From Allodiplogaster sudhausi (taxonomy: Eukaryota > Nematoda > Chromadorea > Rhabditida > Diplogasteridae), in NCBI GenBank assembly GCA_945643635.1, contig CALZFC010000004.1, forward strand, positions 2,672,501-2,736,500: DNA of 64,000 nt. Reading direction: 5' to 3'. Each line of letters starts with the position of its first letter. Within the stretch, counting starts at the first letter, position 1. The notes beneath the pieces are model-generated. The model was given only the letters and a program-made list of their open reading frames with translations. It did not search any database and had not been told where the DNA came from. Below, one piece after another: positions 12,641 through 24,927 of the stretch. The position numbers and the translations under genes are program-made.

Positions 12641-15628
12641 ATGGCTATGAAAACAACCCCTGTCTTGGTTGCCGTACTCATCTTGGTCTTCTTCCCTTCA
12701 GCCACACATGCAATCCTTGGTCAGTTTTACTGTCGATTCAAGACAAGCCTAATCTTTTCATCCTGGCCCCTATTTCGGGCACCGAGTTATGTCTTTCGTA
12801 TTATTGTCCTTGAAATTGCATCCTTCTTGTGTCGTTGATAGGATTGCTTCTTGACCTCCTTTTTCCAACGACACGCAGGACCACGACAACGACAACATCG
12901 ACGACGACTTCAGGTAACACTAACATTGCTTACTACCTTCCCGACAACATGGAACATTAAAGTGGAGACAATTTCTCGCACTATCGATTGCACAATTGTC
13001 ACAATGATTGTATGCTTTGTTGTTCACGAAATAATCGTTTTACATGAAGTTTCCCCAGTTAATTAAGAAATAGCCAATAGTTCATTATTTCTAGCCCCCA
13101 CAAAAACGACAATGACGCGGACAACTACAACACCGGGTACATTCTGAAAATTCGTACCACAGAAAAATGTTCGTCGGAATCAGTGGTGTATCGGAATTCC
13201 AAATTCCGACCTTTTTCTCTTCCGAATTCCATTATGAAATGGGCCTTTCGAATTCCGAAAAGTACTAATCGGTGCAATCTTCCTAGCTGCTGCAACCGAA
13301 ACCACTCCAAAACTCTCTGAGACAACCACCGAGGCAGAATCAACGACGACTACAGGTAAAGATTGCATTATCGGAATTCCGAATTCCGATCTTTTTCTCT
13401 TCCGAATTCGGTTATGAAACGGGCCTTCCGAATTCCTAAAAGTACTAATCGGTGCAATCTTCCTAGCTGCTGCAACCGAAACCACTCCAAAACTCTCTGA
13501 GACAACCACCGAGGCAGAATCAACGACGACTGCAGGTGAAGATTGCATTATCGGAATTCCGAATTCTGACCTTTTTCTCTTCCGAATTCCGTTATGAAAG
13601 GGGCCTTCCGAATTCCGAAGAGTACTAATCGGTGCAATCTTCCTAGCTGCTGCAACCGAAACCACTCCAAAACTCTCTGAGACAACCACCGAGGCAGAAT
13701 CAGCGACGACTGCAGGTAAAGCTTGCATTGCCTACGCCTTACCGAAAACGTTGGAACATGATTCTCCAGGAGTGTGTGCTTGATAAATAAATAAAAAAAT
13801 ACTTTTACATGAAATTTCTGCCGTGAAATCAAATTAAGAACTGGCTAATAGTTCATTCTTTCTAGCCACCACAACAACGACAATGACACCGACAACAACC
13901 ACCACGGGTATATCTTTTCGTTGCTAAATCCATGTAATATTGATTGGAAATTGTTCACCATAAAACAGACCAGCCAACGTTCGATTGTTTTTTTAGACCC
14001 CTTCAAGACCGAGCCAATGCCTCCGATCCCTGAATGCCCAAAGCTCGCCGAGTTGCCGGGCGTGCCGAGCGGCAGCTACCCGGACGTCCGCTACTTCTAC
14101 GACTCGGAAAACGGCGTCTACTCCGCTTCATGCGCTAATGGCGTCCTCTTCACAAGTGTAAGCGATTCAGCAGGAATTTTTTTTATTATCTCTAATATTT
14201 TTAAAGCAATTTTTATATATACATTCTTGAACTTTTAATTCGCAACGTACACATCTTTTGCTTCTTTTCTGAATTGAACTTTGATATTTCGAAACTGGCC
14301 AAGCCGAGCTTTACCTTTTTTTCTCCAAATTGAGGTACGATTTTTCGAAAATGGCATTGCCTTCTGGCTCTCTTCTGTTTCACGATCAGAGAAGAAACGA
14401 CACTGGCTACCAATCCTGCGCCAGCTGTCGCGTCTTGCAGCCAACAGACTCCGTGGAAGGAGCACGAGAGTCAACCGTAATCTATTTCAAATTTCTCGAC
14501 CATTGTTTTCTCTAAATCGATGCAAAAAGAGCGCGAATTCAAACTCGAGTTTTTAGCTCTTTAAAGGAGGTCCGAGGCGAATAAATAGTGTATTGTTTTT
14601 TTCGCATTATTTGGTCAGGTTGAGCTAGAAAATTCGATTGCAAGTGTCCCGAAGTCACAAAAACCCCTGAGGAAATTAACAGTATTCTCTACTTTGAATT
14701 CGGGAATATTTTATCTTCCCGCCATTTTCGAAAAATTTTGCCAGAGCAACACCGCGGCCGATTGGGCTATTCGAATCGTGCACTTAAAATTTATATATAT
14801 GGGGTGCGCAACCAACATTGGCCGGATTTTGCTTAACACGTGCGCACACGTGCTGGTTGTTCTAGCCATTAGTTTCTGTGGAGAGAGGCAAGGGGCAGTA
14901 GAACCATTTCTGTGGATTTTTCACACCGTACTTTTTACCAATCTGTCAGGGACTTCGTGGTAGGAGTTTTTTCCTTATGGCCTCCTTTAAAGAAGGTATC
15001 CGGGGAATAATTAACCTATGTTTTTTCTATATGAACCTGTTCATCTTGGCGTAAAACATGTATCCAAAAAGTTTGAGCGATTTTCTTCCATTACATTCTG
15101 AGCAATAGTAACGTGAAAACTGGCGGGTAGAGAATTAGCTACGGTGGGTCAGAGCCGCCCTCCTATTTCACATGCTCTCTCGACTTTATGAGCGCGCACA
15201 TTCAAACTGGTGCTCTAGCGCTGTAGAATAATTCGCCGGATACTTCCTTTAATCTTAGGCAAATTGCACGACCGACGTCGCCTTCGCGTGTCGCGCTTGC
15301 CACGACAATGGCCTGGGAGACGGCTCAGCGATCGATGACCGAACCTTCAAGTTTGTCATTTCGGAAGGTGTCTGCCATGCGGAATGCATGTACCCCGGCG
15401 AGTCCATCTCCTACACTGTGGTATGGAAGAGTCCATTGCTTACCACTTCATTCTTCTCCAATCTCGTTCCTCGAGAATTCAGATACTCCAATTGCTTACA
15501 TTCCTTCTTCGCAGCCGGATGGATCTTCCGGAATGGCAGACTCGCTCAGTTGCCACGAAACGAGCGTTCTGGCGGCGCTCATCGACGAAGGAGTCTACTA
15601 CCGAGTAATGACCATGCAGCGCGCATAA
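12641..15628 (+). CDS. Secreted Thr-rich mucin-like protein with Cys-containing C-terminal domain
   Basis: Ten exons: 12641-12719, 12842-12913, 13095-13136, 13287-13355, 13467-13535, 13647-13715, 13866-13907, 13997-14157, 15259-15420, 15515-15628; 292 residues, all phases closing. Residues 1-25 are a clear signal peptide (MAMKTTPVLVAVLILVFFPS, ending near THA). Exons 2-7 encode Thr-rich linkers (TTTTTTSTTT, TTMTRTTTT, three copies of an AATETTPKLSETTTEAEST module), expected to be O-glycosylated. Exons 8-10 form a compact domain with eight or so cysteines (PECPKLAEL, SASCANG, CRACHDNG, CHAECMYPG, SLSCHE). A signal peptide, a Thr linker and a small Cys domain is a common nematode secreted design. 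I do not assign a Pfam family. A polyadenylation signal AATAAA lies at 15902. Introns 2-7 are phase 1, which allows exon shuffling. Confidence 0.85.
13187..13727 (+). repeat. Triplicated 180-bp exon-plus-intron unit
   Basis: Three tandem 180-bp units (about 13187-13366, 13367-13546, 13547-13727) each contain one 69-nt phase-1 exon plus its acceptor (CTTCCTAG), its donor and an intron rich in TTCCGAATTC inverted motifs. Exon sequences differ by only a few bases (TACAG/TGCAG ends, ACG/GCG), so the amplification is recent. Each copy adds 23 residues to the mucin-like linker. Confidence 0.95.
14158..15258 (+). other. Large intron 8 of the mucin-like gene
   Basis: A 1.1-kb intron, much longer than its neighbours. 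It contains a partial copy of the interspersed GCAAAAAGGCG-GAATTC element (14521-14573) and a CCTCCTTTAAAGAAGG segment at 14980 that partly mirrors it. No exon seen. Confidence 0.6.
14521..14573 (+). repeat. Short interspersed element, family E (partial)
   Basis: Shares the core GCAAAAAG-GCGCGAATTCAAA, then GTTTTTAGCTCTTTAAAG, with the copies at 20990-21128, 26620-26745 and 51228-51350. Confidence 0.75.
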
Positions 15629-16683
15629 GACATTGTCCCGTGAGTCAAGTATCGCCAATTGATACTATTGACCGATACTATGCACATCAGCCCCTTTTAC
15701 CATTCTCTTTTAACCCATTCTAGCGACTGGTCGACTTACTTTTACCAGTCTTATATGCCGTCTCGAGATAAAATAGGTGATTTTTTGACACAGCGCCATT
15801 TTGGTGATCGCTATTCCGATCGATAGTCCAAAATGGCCACACCCCTATTTTATCTATGTCTGAATATGCTTCAAGTTTTTATACTGTATTATTCATCGAA
15901 GAATAAATGTCTTTATTTCAGTTCCGACGTGTACTTGGATAGTTAATCTGGGATGGCATATGTGGTTTTTTTATGGCAAGCGGAAAACGAGAAGGACGTC
16001 GGTACCCTAATTGTAAGTTATTACGCTCATCGAAATCGCCGAAATATTCTTTGTCATCCCTTAGAGAGAAAATGTGGAAGTGACATTGAATACTTTATAC
16101 TTGAATCTTTAATTTCTTCCGGAACATTTGCCTTTCGGAGTAGAGAGAGAGAGAATTGGTCTCTTCTTGGCTTCAGGTTATTCGTGGTGTTCTATGCGCT
16201 AATGAAATGAAATGTGAATCCTTCTACTCTTTTCATGATTTGGTGAATGCATAAAACAAGGAATTCGAAGCGGTTCTCAACTAGAAAGCGATCGACATAA
16301 GTTCTTCCGAAGTGGGTTTGTTTGTTGAAGACAGAAATCGGTAGAAGACCCTCTCCATGCCATCCCAGTTGGGAGAGTGACGACGCTTTATGCGGCACTC
16401 GTTGAAAAGAGAGAGAGAGAGAGAGAAAAAGAGAGAGAGAGAGAGACGGACAGACAGACAGATAGAGAGACTGATAAAGGGAGAGTATGAGAGAACGATG
16501 AAAAAACGAGAGAAACAGTGAGATAAAGTTAGCTACAGAGCAGAAATAACAGAGTATTATTGATTTTTTATGTAATAAGAACGCTTCGGATGGATTCAGC
16601 AGCGCTTTTACAGATGGAAATCCTGCAGAACGCGAGTATTCGATCCATGGTCAGCATCTTTTTCATGCCAAAATACAGAACAA
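15629..16683. other. Intergenic region with an R1 repeat and a GA tract
   Basis: It contains the 3' flank of the mucin-like gene (AATAAA at 15902), an R1 repeat copy (15930-16160) and a GA/GACA tract (16409-16505). Short open frames here look fortuitous. Confidence 0.6.
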
Positions 16684-17030
16684 TCACATGGCGTACTTTT
16701 TCTCCAATCTTTTTTTATAATCACATTAATTTCACTTTCATTAAAAAGAATAGGAATGTAAAACATAGAAAACTTACTGATAGAATTGGAGAGAGAGAGA
16801 TTATTGATTGATTTGGTACCTTGCCCATGGGAACGGCATTCTTGTGATTCCTGCAATCGCGAATCGTGTCCATCTTCTGGCTGGCATCCCAGGAGGGAGT
16901 TGAGAGAGCGACGATGCATAGCTTGTTGCAGCTGGAGAGGAAGAGAGAGAGAGAAGGAGAGAGAGATGGAGAGAGAGAGAAGGAGAGAGAGATGGAGAGA
17001 GAGAGAAGGAGAGAGAGATGGAGAGAGAGG

Positions 17031-17073
<43 letters not shown>

Positions 17074-17472
17074 AGAGAGAGTAGAGAGGGAGAGAGAAGG
17101 ATAGAGAGGGGGGGAAGAGAATGAGAGAGGGAGAGAGAGAAAGAGAAAGAGTGAGAGAGGGAGAGAAAGAGAGCGAAAAGAAGAGTTGGAGAGAGAGAGA
17201 GTAGGGGGATATAGAGAGAGAAATAGATAAGGAGCCAGAGTGTAGAGAGAAAGGAGAGTGAATGAGAGTGAGTATGAGAGTGAAAAAATAGATTGAGAGA
17301 GGGGTGATATGGGGAGGAAAAGCGAGAGCCACAGTGAAAGTGAAAGGGAGACAGAGACAGAGGGAATAAAAGGATCTTTCTTTTCTCATTAAAACTAAAT
17401 TGTTCAAAACAAGTTACTACCTTATAAGTGTAGAGAGATTAAAAGGGGGAGGAAAAAATAAAAGGGGGAGAC

Positions 17473-17522
<50 letters not shown>

Positions 17523-17947
17523 GAAAGATAGAAAAACGAAGAGAGGATAGAGAGCAACACATAAATAGAGAAGTGAGAGAGAGAAAGGGAGAGAGGAATA
17601 GAGAGAGAGTGAGAGAATGATAGAGAGAGAGAAAATGGTAACTTACATCCCCCCTTCATCGTCGACGTCGCGCGAGAAGGCGGAGCAGCAAATGGAATCT
17701 GTGAAAGGGAAAACTGAAAAAAGTCATCGAATATCTAGACGAACTATCGTAACAAAATATTTTTTTTAATTTTAGTTTTTACTTCTATTTTATGACGAAG
17801 CGACTGTCTCGCTCTCCATTCTCTCTCTCTCCCTCTCTCTCTCTCCCTCTCTCTCTCTCCCTCTCTCTCTCTCCTCTCTCCCTCTCTCTCTCTGTCTCTC
17901 TCTCCCTCTCCCTCTCTCTCCCTCTCCCTCTCCCTGTCTCTCTCTCC

Positions 17948-17980
<33 letters not shown>

Positions 17981-19323
17981 CCTTCTCTCAATTGTGATCA
18001 TTCTAGCCGTATATAGTATTCTATATAGCATACTAATTCTTTTAGATTATCGGCAATTAATAAATGAACATATTATAAGAGACAGCGTGATTCTTAATCT
18101 CAAAGTTTTCGTTGTAGCTATAGCAATTAGCGACAACGATTCAATGGGCTCTCCGGGATCTGCGAATACGGCCGATGATATTGACGATTCTTTCGGACGG
18201 TTCATTCTTTTTGTATGTTTTCGCAGTTTTGTATGATTTATTAAATTATTAACTATTAATTCTCTGCCATTGTTGGCCGCTTGTTCCCTTCACAAATTGG
18301 CACGCTAGAAATAATCATAAGGAATGCTTTTTTTAGCCTATGCGTACAAATACCCAACAAGAGAGTGATATGGCTGATATCGATACTCCGTGTTTTTCCC
18401 CATTTATCCGCCAAGCTAACTCTTTGCAACAAGCAGTCATTATCGCCGTGGCTCTTACTTAATCTCTACCTCTCCCTCTGTATCGTTCTTTCGTCCTCTC
18501 TCGATCTCTCTCTCACTCTTTTTCTCTCTCCCTCTCTCACAATCAGTCTATCTCTCTCTCCTTCTCTCTCACCATCAGTCTCTCTCTCTCTTTATCTTTC
18601 TCTGTCTTCCTCTCTCACCATCAGTCTATCCCTTTCTCTCTCTCTCTCTCTCTCACTCTTACCTTCGATATTCACCGAGAACGTATTCTGGCCGCCGAAG
18701 ATCACGCTCTGAATGCACTTATTGATCTTGACAATCTCAGCCGTGCTCAGCTTCTCTTCGCACTGCAGCGGCTGGTTCATTTCGATCGCCTTAATTAGTA
18801 CCGTCATGCTTGAATGGACATTGTAAAAAGTAAACTGTTATCACCGGAAACATAGTCAAAAAGATAATTAATGATATAGCTTGGCAAGTTGCCACAAAAT
18901 ACCTTCTTGCAGCACGCCGCCGTCGCTTTTGAGCAACAAGTTTCGACAACCTCGGCGACTCTCTCTTGAAAGAATCTTGAAACAATTACCTTTTTTACAT
19001 TTATTTTCTAAACATCTTACTCAATAAATTATAGCTTATTATATGCCATTATTGATAACAACATCGCAAAGTCATATTTGCCAGTCTCAATGATACATAT
19101 ATTTAATAATTATTACACTTCAGCAACTGGTGCTGTCTATCAAGTTAGCACATTATCATTTTGGCTAAGTAAGGTAGCATTCGAAAACAAAAATAATAAA
19201 CAAATTTCGATGTATTTATTTTTTTTCATTATATTAATGCCACCAACCGCGGTCAATGTCGTTCGTCGCGATTGCGAGAAGGAGGAGTGAAGAGAGCGCC
19301 GCGAGAAGGGCAGAAGAGATCAT
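16684..19323 (-). CDS. Small secreted Cys-rich protein
   Basis: Six exons in transcript order: 19323-19248, 18964-18903, 18789-18663, 17698-17647, 16931-16820, 16695-16684; 146 residues, all phases closing. The first exon is a textbook signal peptide (MISSALLAALSSLLLLAIAT). The mature part has eleven cysteines, including the pairs TCCSKATAACC and SICCSAF and a CNKLC motif. The CC...CNxLC spacing is reminiscent of nematode DB-module proteins, but I do not claim that family. The last exon, encoding only Y-A-M and the stop, is the least certain. An alternative 3' exon at about 16607-16697 in another frame is open but out of phase. Long GA/CT tracts occupy several introns. Confidence 0.7.
16932..17372. 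repeat. Long GA-rich tract abutting a 3' splice site
   Basis: About 440 bp of imperfect GAGAGAGG units on the plus strand, starting at the acceptor of exon 16931-16820. On the coding strand this is a continuous (CT)n running into CTCTCCAG. Confidence 0.9.
17460..17635. repeat. GA-rich tract next to a 5' splice site
   Basis: Imperfect (GA)n. On the coding strand, CT repeats begin a few bases after the donor at 17647. Confidence 0.9.
17816..17990. repeat. CT-rich tract in intron
   Basis: Imperfect CTCTCCCT units on the plus strand. This tract is purine-rich on the coding strand, an exception to the usual orientation. Confidence 0.9.
18468..18660. repeat. CT-rich tract immediately after a donor
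   Basis: On the coding strand the donor of exon 18789-18663 reads GTAAGAGTGAGAGAGAG and runs straight into a (GA)n tract with interspersed ACCATCAGTC units. Confidence 0.9.
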
Positions 19324-19957
19324 TTTGTATGAGAAACATTAAAGTAATTAATTAATTATTCACTTATCTTTTTATATACATATGTATGTGTGTAACTTAT
19401 CACTAAATTTCTCGCTGAATCCTGCAGCTTGTACAATGAGCGCAGAGAACAGAATATGATTGGACGTCTGCTTCGCTGCGGGATACAAAATGGGAGAGAG
19501 AGGGAGAGAGAGACAGAGGGACAGAGAGAAAGAGACATATACAGACAGAGAGACAAAGAGATAGAGAGAGAGAGACAGTGGTAAGATGGGAGATGATCTC
19601 GCCAACGAAGTTTATATGCTGACTTTAATAACACATGCGAACGAGACAAAGAAATTCGTGTAGGGGTAGTGCGGTATGGGGGCAAAAACGTTCATGTTTT
19701 TTCACCATGTGCTGATATTCCTATAAAGAAAGACAAAGCTAAACATGCTCACTCAAGTAGAATATACATAATAAATCGGGATTCCTTGGATTAATATCAT
19801 AAGAAACATTTCGAGGGAGTGCCCTTTTCTCTCTTTGCCCGCCCAGATGAACCCGACCTGCTCTCCCATCTTGATGACCCTTCTTATCTTCTATAATATA
19901 TGCATGGCAACTCGCACCGTTATCATTGTCATTATCTTTATGAGCAGGCGTATGCTG

Positions 19958-20077
19958 ACTCTCTTTCCTTCTCTCTGTGTCTCTCTCTCTCTTTCTCTCC
20001 CTCTCTCTATTTCTCTCTCTCTTTCTCTCCCTCTCTCTATTTCTCTCTCTCTCTTTCTCTCCCTCTCTCTATTTCTC

Positions 20078-20140
<63 letters not shown>

Positions 20141-20240
20141 TTTTCTCCCTCTCTCTATTTCTCTCTCTCTATTTCTCTCTCTCTCTCTCTCTCTCTCTTT
20201 TTCTCTCTTTCTCTCCCCCTCTCTCTCTCTCTTTCTCTCA
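19958..20240. repeat. Large CT tract with TTTCTCTCTCCCTCTC higher-order units
   Basis: (CT)n interrupted by TTT and CCC in a semi-regular pattern, so that units such as CCCTCTCTCTATTTCTCT repeat. Confidence 0.9.
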
Positions 20241-20310
20241 TGCCCTTGTCCTCATTCTCTATCGTTCTCTTTCTCTTTTCGTCTCTTATTACATTCTCTA
20301 TTTTCTCGCA

Positions 20311-20520
20311 CTATGGACAACAGTTCGGGTTTGCCATGCAGCTGTAATCCCAAATGGAACTACTGCAACCTTCACATCGAGAGAGTGTTGAGAGATCAGA
20401 GGATTCAGCCACGAGAGAAATGACAAGAAGCGAGAGAGCGAGCCACTGCAGGAGACGCAGACGATAGAGAGGATGATGGAGCAAAAATGAAGACGATATA
20501 GGAATCGTATCAGCAGACAT
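20311..20520 (-). CDS. Possible small secreted Cys-containing peptide (weak)
   Basis: A 69-codon frame has a hydrophobic segment (LRLLQWLALSLLVISLVAES) after a 21-residue leader and a short Cys-rich end (CEGCSSSIWDYSCMANPNCC). The opposite strand has an equally open frame over the same DNA (20312-20423, MDNSSGLPCSCNPKWNYC), so one of the two is a mirror. It has neither homology nor codon evidence. Confidence 0.2.
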   Translation of the reverse strand: MSADTIPISSSFLLHHPLYRLRLLQWLALSLLVISLVAESSDLSTLSRCEGCSSSIWDYSCMANPNCCP

Positions 20521-20989
20521 ACGGGTTATCCCACTTTATTATATACGTCCTTGCCAATATATTGCTTGAAAAAAGAACATATGTATGTACATATGTTCAA
20601 AAAAGTTAAAAAAGCAGTTGAGTAAAACAAAACAACAAACTTCTCTAAAATATGTTTATATATGAAATATGTTTATGCCGCTAACAAGTCCTTTTCAAGC
20701 GCAGTACCAGTGATAGCTATGAGAATTCTTTTTCTTCCTTCGCTCTCTCTCCCTCTCTCTCTATCTCTCTCGTATTTGTTATAACCGCTCGTATTTATGT
20801 GCTCTCTCATTTTTCTTTATTACCTCTCTCTCTCTCTCTCTCTCTCTCTTCTTATTATAGCTTTATTCCTATAAGAACTGCGGAATGAGTAACGAAGCTT
20901 CATGCAATTATGTACAACTGTAAATGAAAATTTACAGCTTTTGATACACTGTGCATAAACTTAAAGGAGCAAGAAGCTAAATCATAATC

Positions 20990-21128
20990 TTTTTGAATTT
21001 TTCCTGGGCATTCTAATCGCATAATCGCACTGGCGTCTCTCTATATAACACATGCACTCTCTCGCCCTTGTGCCGGGCAAAAAGGCGCGAATTCAAACAT
21101 TAGTTTTTGGCTCCTTTAAAGATACGTA
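20990..21128 (+). repeat. Short interspersed element, family E
   Basis: About 140 bp with blocks GTCTCTCTA, ACATGCACTCTCTCGCCCTTGTG, GCAAAAAGGCGCGAATTCAAA and TTTTTGGCTCCTTTAAAG. It shares all of these with 26620-26745 and (inverted) 51228-51350. Confidence 0.85.
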
Positions 21129-21180
21129 ATCAAAGTGAAAAGCGGAAAGATTCGTCATGGATTCGTAGCATTCACATTAG

Positions 21181-23186
21181 TTATGGATTCGAGAAAGCGC
21201 GCGAGAATCGCTTCATGAGTATCGGCGAGCTCGGCTCAGAAATGGTCTCGTCCACGGAGTCGAGGCTGATCATGAGACCTGGCAAGAACAAGAGTGAACG
21301 AATGGCAATAGGAGAGTGGATACATCTTATCAGTGATAAATTTTTAGTCACCACTATGATATATATGTACATAGTATGTATGTAGTACTACTCTGATTAT
21401 ATTGACTATCATCCCATGATAGGCTCTCTGGCATAACTATGTAGGCAAAGAAAGTAATGACTAGAAAGTAAAAAATATATGATTAAGTGATAATAACGAA
21501 GGAGAATTTAGCTAATTGATTAGGTAACTAATTATCAATGTTATAAAAAGCACGTACCATCCGGGTCGGTCATCGCCGTCTCTCGAGTCAGCGTCGATGC
21601 TGCACTCGCCTTTCTTGTTGGCTGCTCCTGATTTTAAATTTCTTTATTTTTGTTTTTGTTTACTCTTTTGTTTACACTCTTGTTTACTCATTCATTTTCA
21701 AGACGTTCAGTTCTTTTTCGTATTTGCCCGAACAATAAATTCAATTCTCTCTCATTTAATTCGCTAGCGAAAAGAGTAGAGCAATTTTTTTAATGCTAAT
21801 AAATTAGAAACCGAAGAGAAAGGCTAATAATAGTTAGCTATGATAATTGATAATAATTCACAATAATTAATAATAATTAATAATGATTAATGATGATTCT
21901 GATTATAGTTAGAGCAGCAAATGACCCCTGCCTGCATACATCCAGCCGACTCAGCACGGGCACAGTGATGGTGGAGCGGCGCAGGCCAGCCGAGATGGTC
22001 GCGCACTCTCCTCCCTCCATTCCTCTGCCGCCGCTCTCTCGCCCGACCGGCGGCTCGCTGTCACGACGGCGCCGGTGGATGCCGCTGAGTTTTATTTTTA
22101 TTTTTATTTAAAATTTTATTTAAAAAAATACTTTTTTTAATTTTTTAACGTCAAAATAATTATAAGTAAGCTTTATGAAACTATTTTATTCTGTATTTAT
22201 TTATTTTGTACATTATTTAAAGTTATACGAAATTGAATTGCCCACCGTCCGATTCGATCGCGCAACTCTGCAAAGTTGAGCGTCTCCGTTGACATGAAGA
22301 CGTCGGCTCTGTGATTCGGGAAGTACATAAGTAGAAGTAGGCAAGACAATTATATATGTATAATAATATGTTAATGTACTTAATTAATTAATTAATTAAA
22401 TGTAAATGACAAAAAGTTGAAATGGACAAACTTGTCAACTGGGACATCGACCCGCTTGAGCGAGCCGGGGCGACTACCGACCATGCGGATGACACCGGCG
22501 GAGGGAACGCTGAATTGAGAAGAGAGAACAGAAAGAGAAGAGATGGAGTAAGAGTGAGAGGGAGAGTTTGAGAAGGAGGTTGGGAGAGAGAGAGGGATAA
22601 AAGGATAGTGAAAAGTGAGAGAGAGAGACTGAGAGATAAACATAGAGAGAGACAGAGAGAGAGAGAGAGAAGAGAGAGAATAGAAAAATATATATAAAAT
22701 TCTTGCTTTAATGTGATTCTAAAATTAGTTGAAACCATGTCACTTTCGGTGAAAACCGGTTTTCCGATATGACTCTAACTTTTATGGTGTTATGGCGAAA
22801 TATAAACCGCCTGGCCTGGCATTGTTGACCAAAAGCATTCCGCGCAATCCATTTATTTGTCTCTGTTTCACTCGCGCTCTCTCCGTTCTCACTTTTTCGC
22901 TCTCTATTGTCTATCTGTCACTCTTCCTGCCTCTCTCTCTCTATTTTTCTCTCTCTCTCTCGTCTCTCTAGACTCGGCTAACTATATATGTAGGTTCTGG
23001 AACGCAAGAAAAGACTTCTTGCATAAACGAGTACTGCCAGAGGGCAGCACAGAAGGGACTGTAGCACAATAAAGTGACACTAAATTGGCTGATGACCCGT
23101 GACATCGTTTATTACTAGGGTGAGGAGATAAAGAGAGAAAGAGAGAGTGAGAGAGTGAGAGAGAGCCAGAGAGAGACAAACAGAGC

Positions 23187-23232
<46 letters not shown>

Positions 23233-23474
23233 GAGACAGAGAGACAAAGAGCGACAGATAGAGAGGGAACGAAAAAGGAAGAATGTTGTGGATCATTATT
23301 AGTCCACCGGTCATTATTATTGCTTTTTCTCATTGAAATCTACCAATGTCGCCTCTATGGCAAAATCTCTAACATAAGATTCTGTGATATCACGGACAGA
23401 GAGGGCTAGATGGAGAGACAACAGAGAGTGAAAGAGAGAAGAGAGAGATAGAGAGAAATGGAGAGAGAAAGAGC

Positions 23475-23525
<51 letters not shown>

Positions 23526-24888
23526 AGAGTGAGAGAGAAATATAGAAATACCTACCAAACTTGACTGGCCGACCCTAGCATGACGTCATGATTATTGGCA
23601 TCGCCCGCGCTCTCCTCACTGTACAACATCGTCATGTCCTTCTCATCCCAGAACGGATCCTTCCGCTGCTCGGGCGTCCGGCCGAAGCCGCCGTCCACGA
23701 TCATCAGACCCATCTGGGATGGTGGAGATATTTTATTTATTTTTTTAGAATCTGCATATTATTATCTTAACATAAGCAAGTGACTTTAATAAATATGTAT
23801 GTTCGTTTGGAAACCACCGGGCACATTGAAAAAAGAGTGAAACTCTACGATTATTTTTTGTATATTGTAGATAGATGCATGAATTTGCATGAAGGCTCTG
23901 ATTACTAGTATTTCGTTTAATTTTCTTACATTTAACTTTCTCCCTGAAGTTATTGCTCTATTTTTAAAAGCACATGTAAATTGTAGGCAGGTTATATACG
24001 TAAATTTGAATTTGAACGTTTCCCGCCAATCTATTTCTAACCGTGATATTTCTGTCGATGAGCGCATTCGTCTCCCAATCGTCGTCATCTTCGCCGAATG
24101 GATTCAGAATCGTTTCGCCGACCTCGAAGAGGAAAAGTTATAAAAAGAAAAGAAAGGAAATATTTCCTAGTTTTATTGGCATAATGACTCCAAGCTTTAT
24201 TAATGTATCATTTGTTATTTCTTCTATGTCCACTCCTCGACCGAGCAACTATTGATTGTATAGTTGTCTACTATATACCCATCCGCTTCTCAAAAACCAC
24301 CGTTCTGTATGCACGTGTTTATGGGGGGAAATGACAAGAGTAAAATTTTTTTATATATATCAACGCAAACGATTTTTTGCTCGAAATATAAAATATGTAT
24401 CCATGAATATACATATGTACATATATAACTAATATAATACATTAATATTTATGTATTTAGCAACGCTAAAGTTTTTTTTTATTTGCTTTTATTCGGCACA
24501 AACCTTGAGCCAGCCGATGTACAGCACAAATTGTACGACCGTCATGACGGGGAAGTAGAATTGCACCTGACAATGAGGAATGTCCAGTTTGCTTTGTCAG
24601 CTCATAGCGCTAAAATTTTTTGCAACATTATAAATATAATAACTAGATGAAAGTATTTTTGTTGCTGTAAATATTTATTTGTTACATAAAAATAACTAAA
24701 GAAAAAGTTTAATTAAAAAATAAAACTCATTCTAATATTATCAATATTAAATAACATTAATATCTCCATCTGCGAGTTCGTCCTTGGTGGGCGGATGCGC
24801 GCTGAGCTGCCGAGCGACCGTGGCAACGAGGAAGTACATGTGGACAGAGAGACAGACCACCTGGAATCTCTTCTCTCTTTCTCTAAAC

Positions 24889-24927
<39 letters not shown>

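Larger units (their letters stand above)
19324..21180. other. Intergenic region between Cys-rich gene and bestrophin
   Basis: It holds a GA/GACA tract (19494-19585), a large CT tract (19960-20240), short CT tracts (20740-20770, 20823-20850) and one full interspersed element E (20990-21128). Two small overlapping frames near 20311-20520 are discussed separately. No firm gene. Confidence 0.6.

Noticed and set aside
16607..16697. Alternative last exon of the Cys-rich gene
   Set aside because: Open and Cys-containing, but the phase does not match the preceding donor.
20578..20600. Palindrome around ACATATGTATGTACATATGT
   Set aside because: AT-rich TATG repeats like this occur by chance in this composition. 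No second copy or associated gene.
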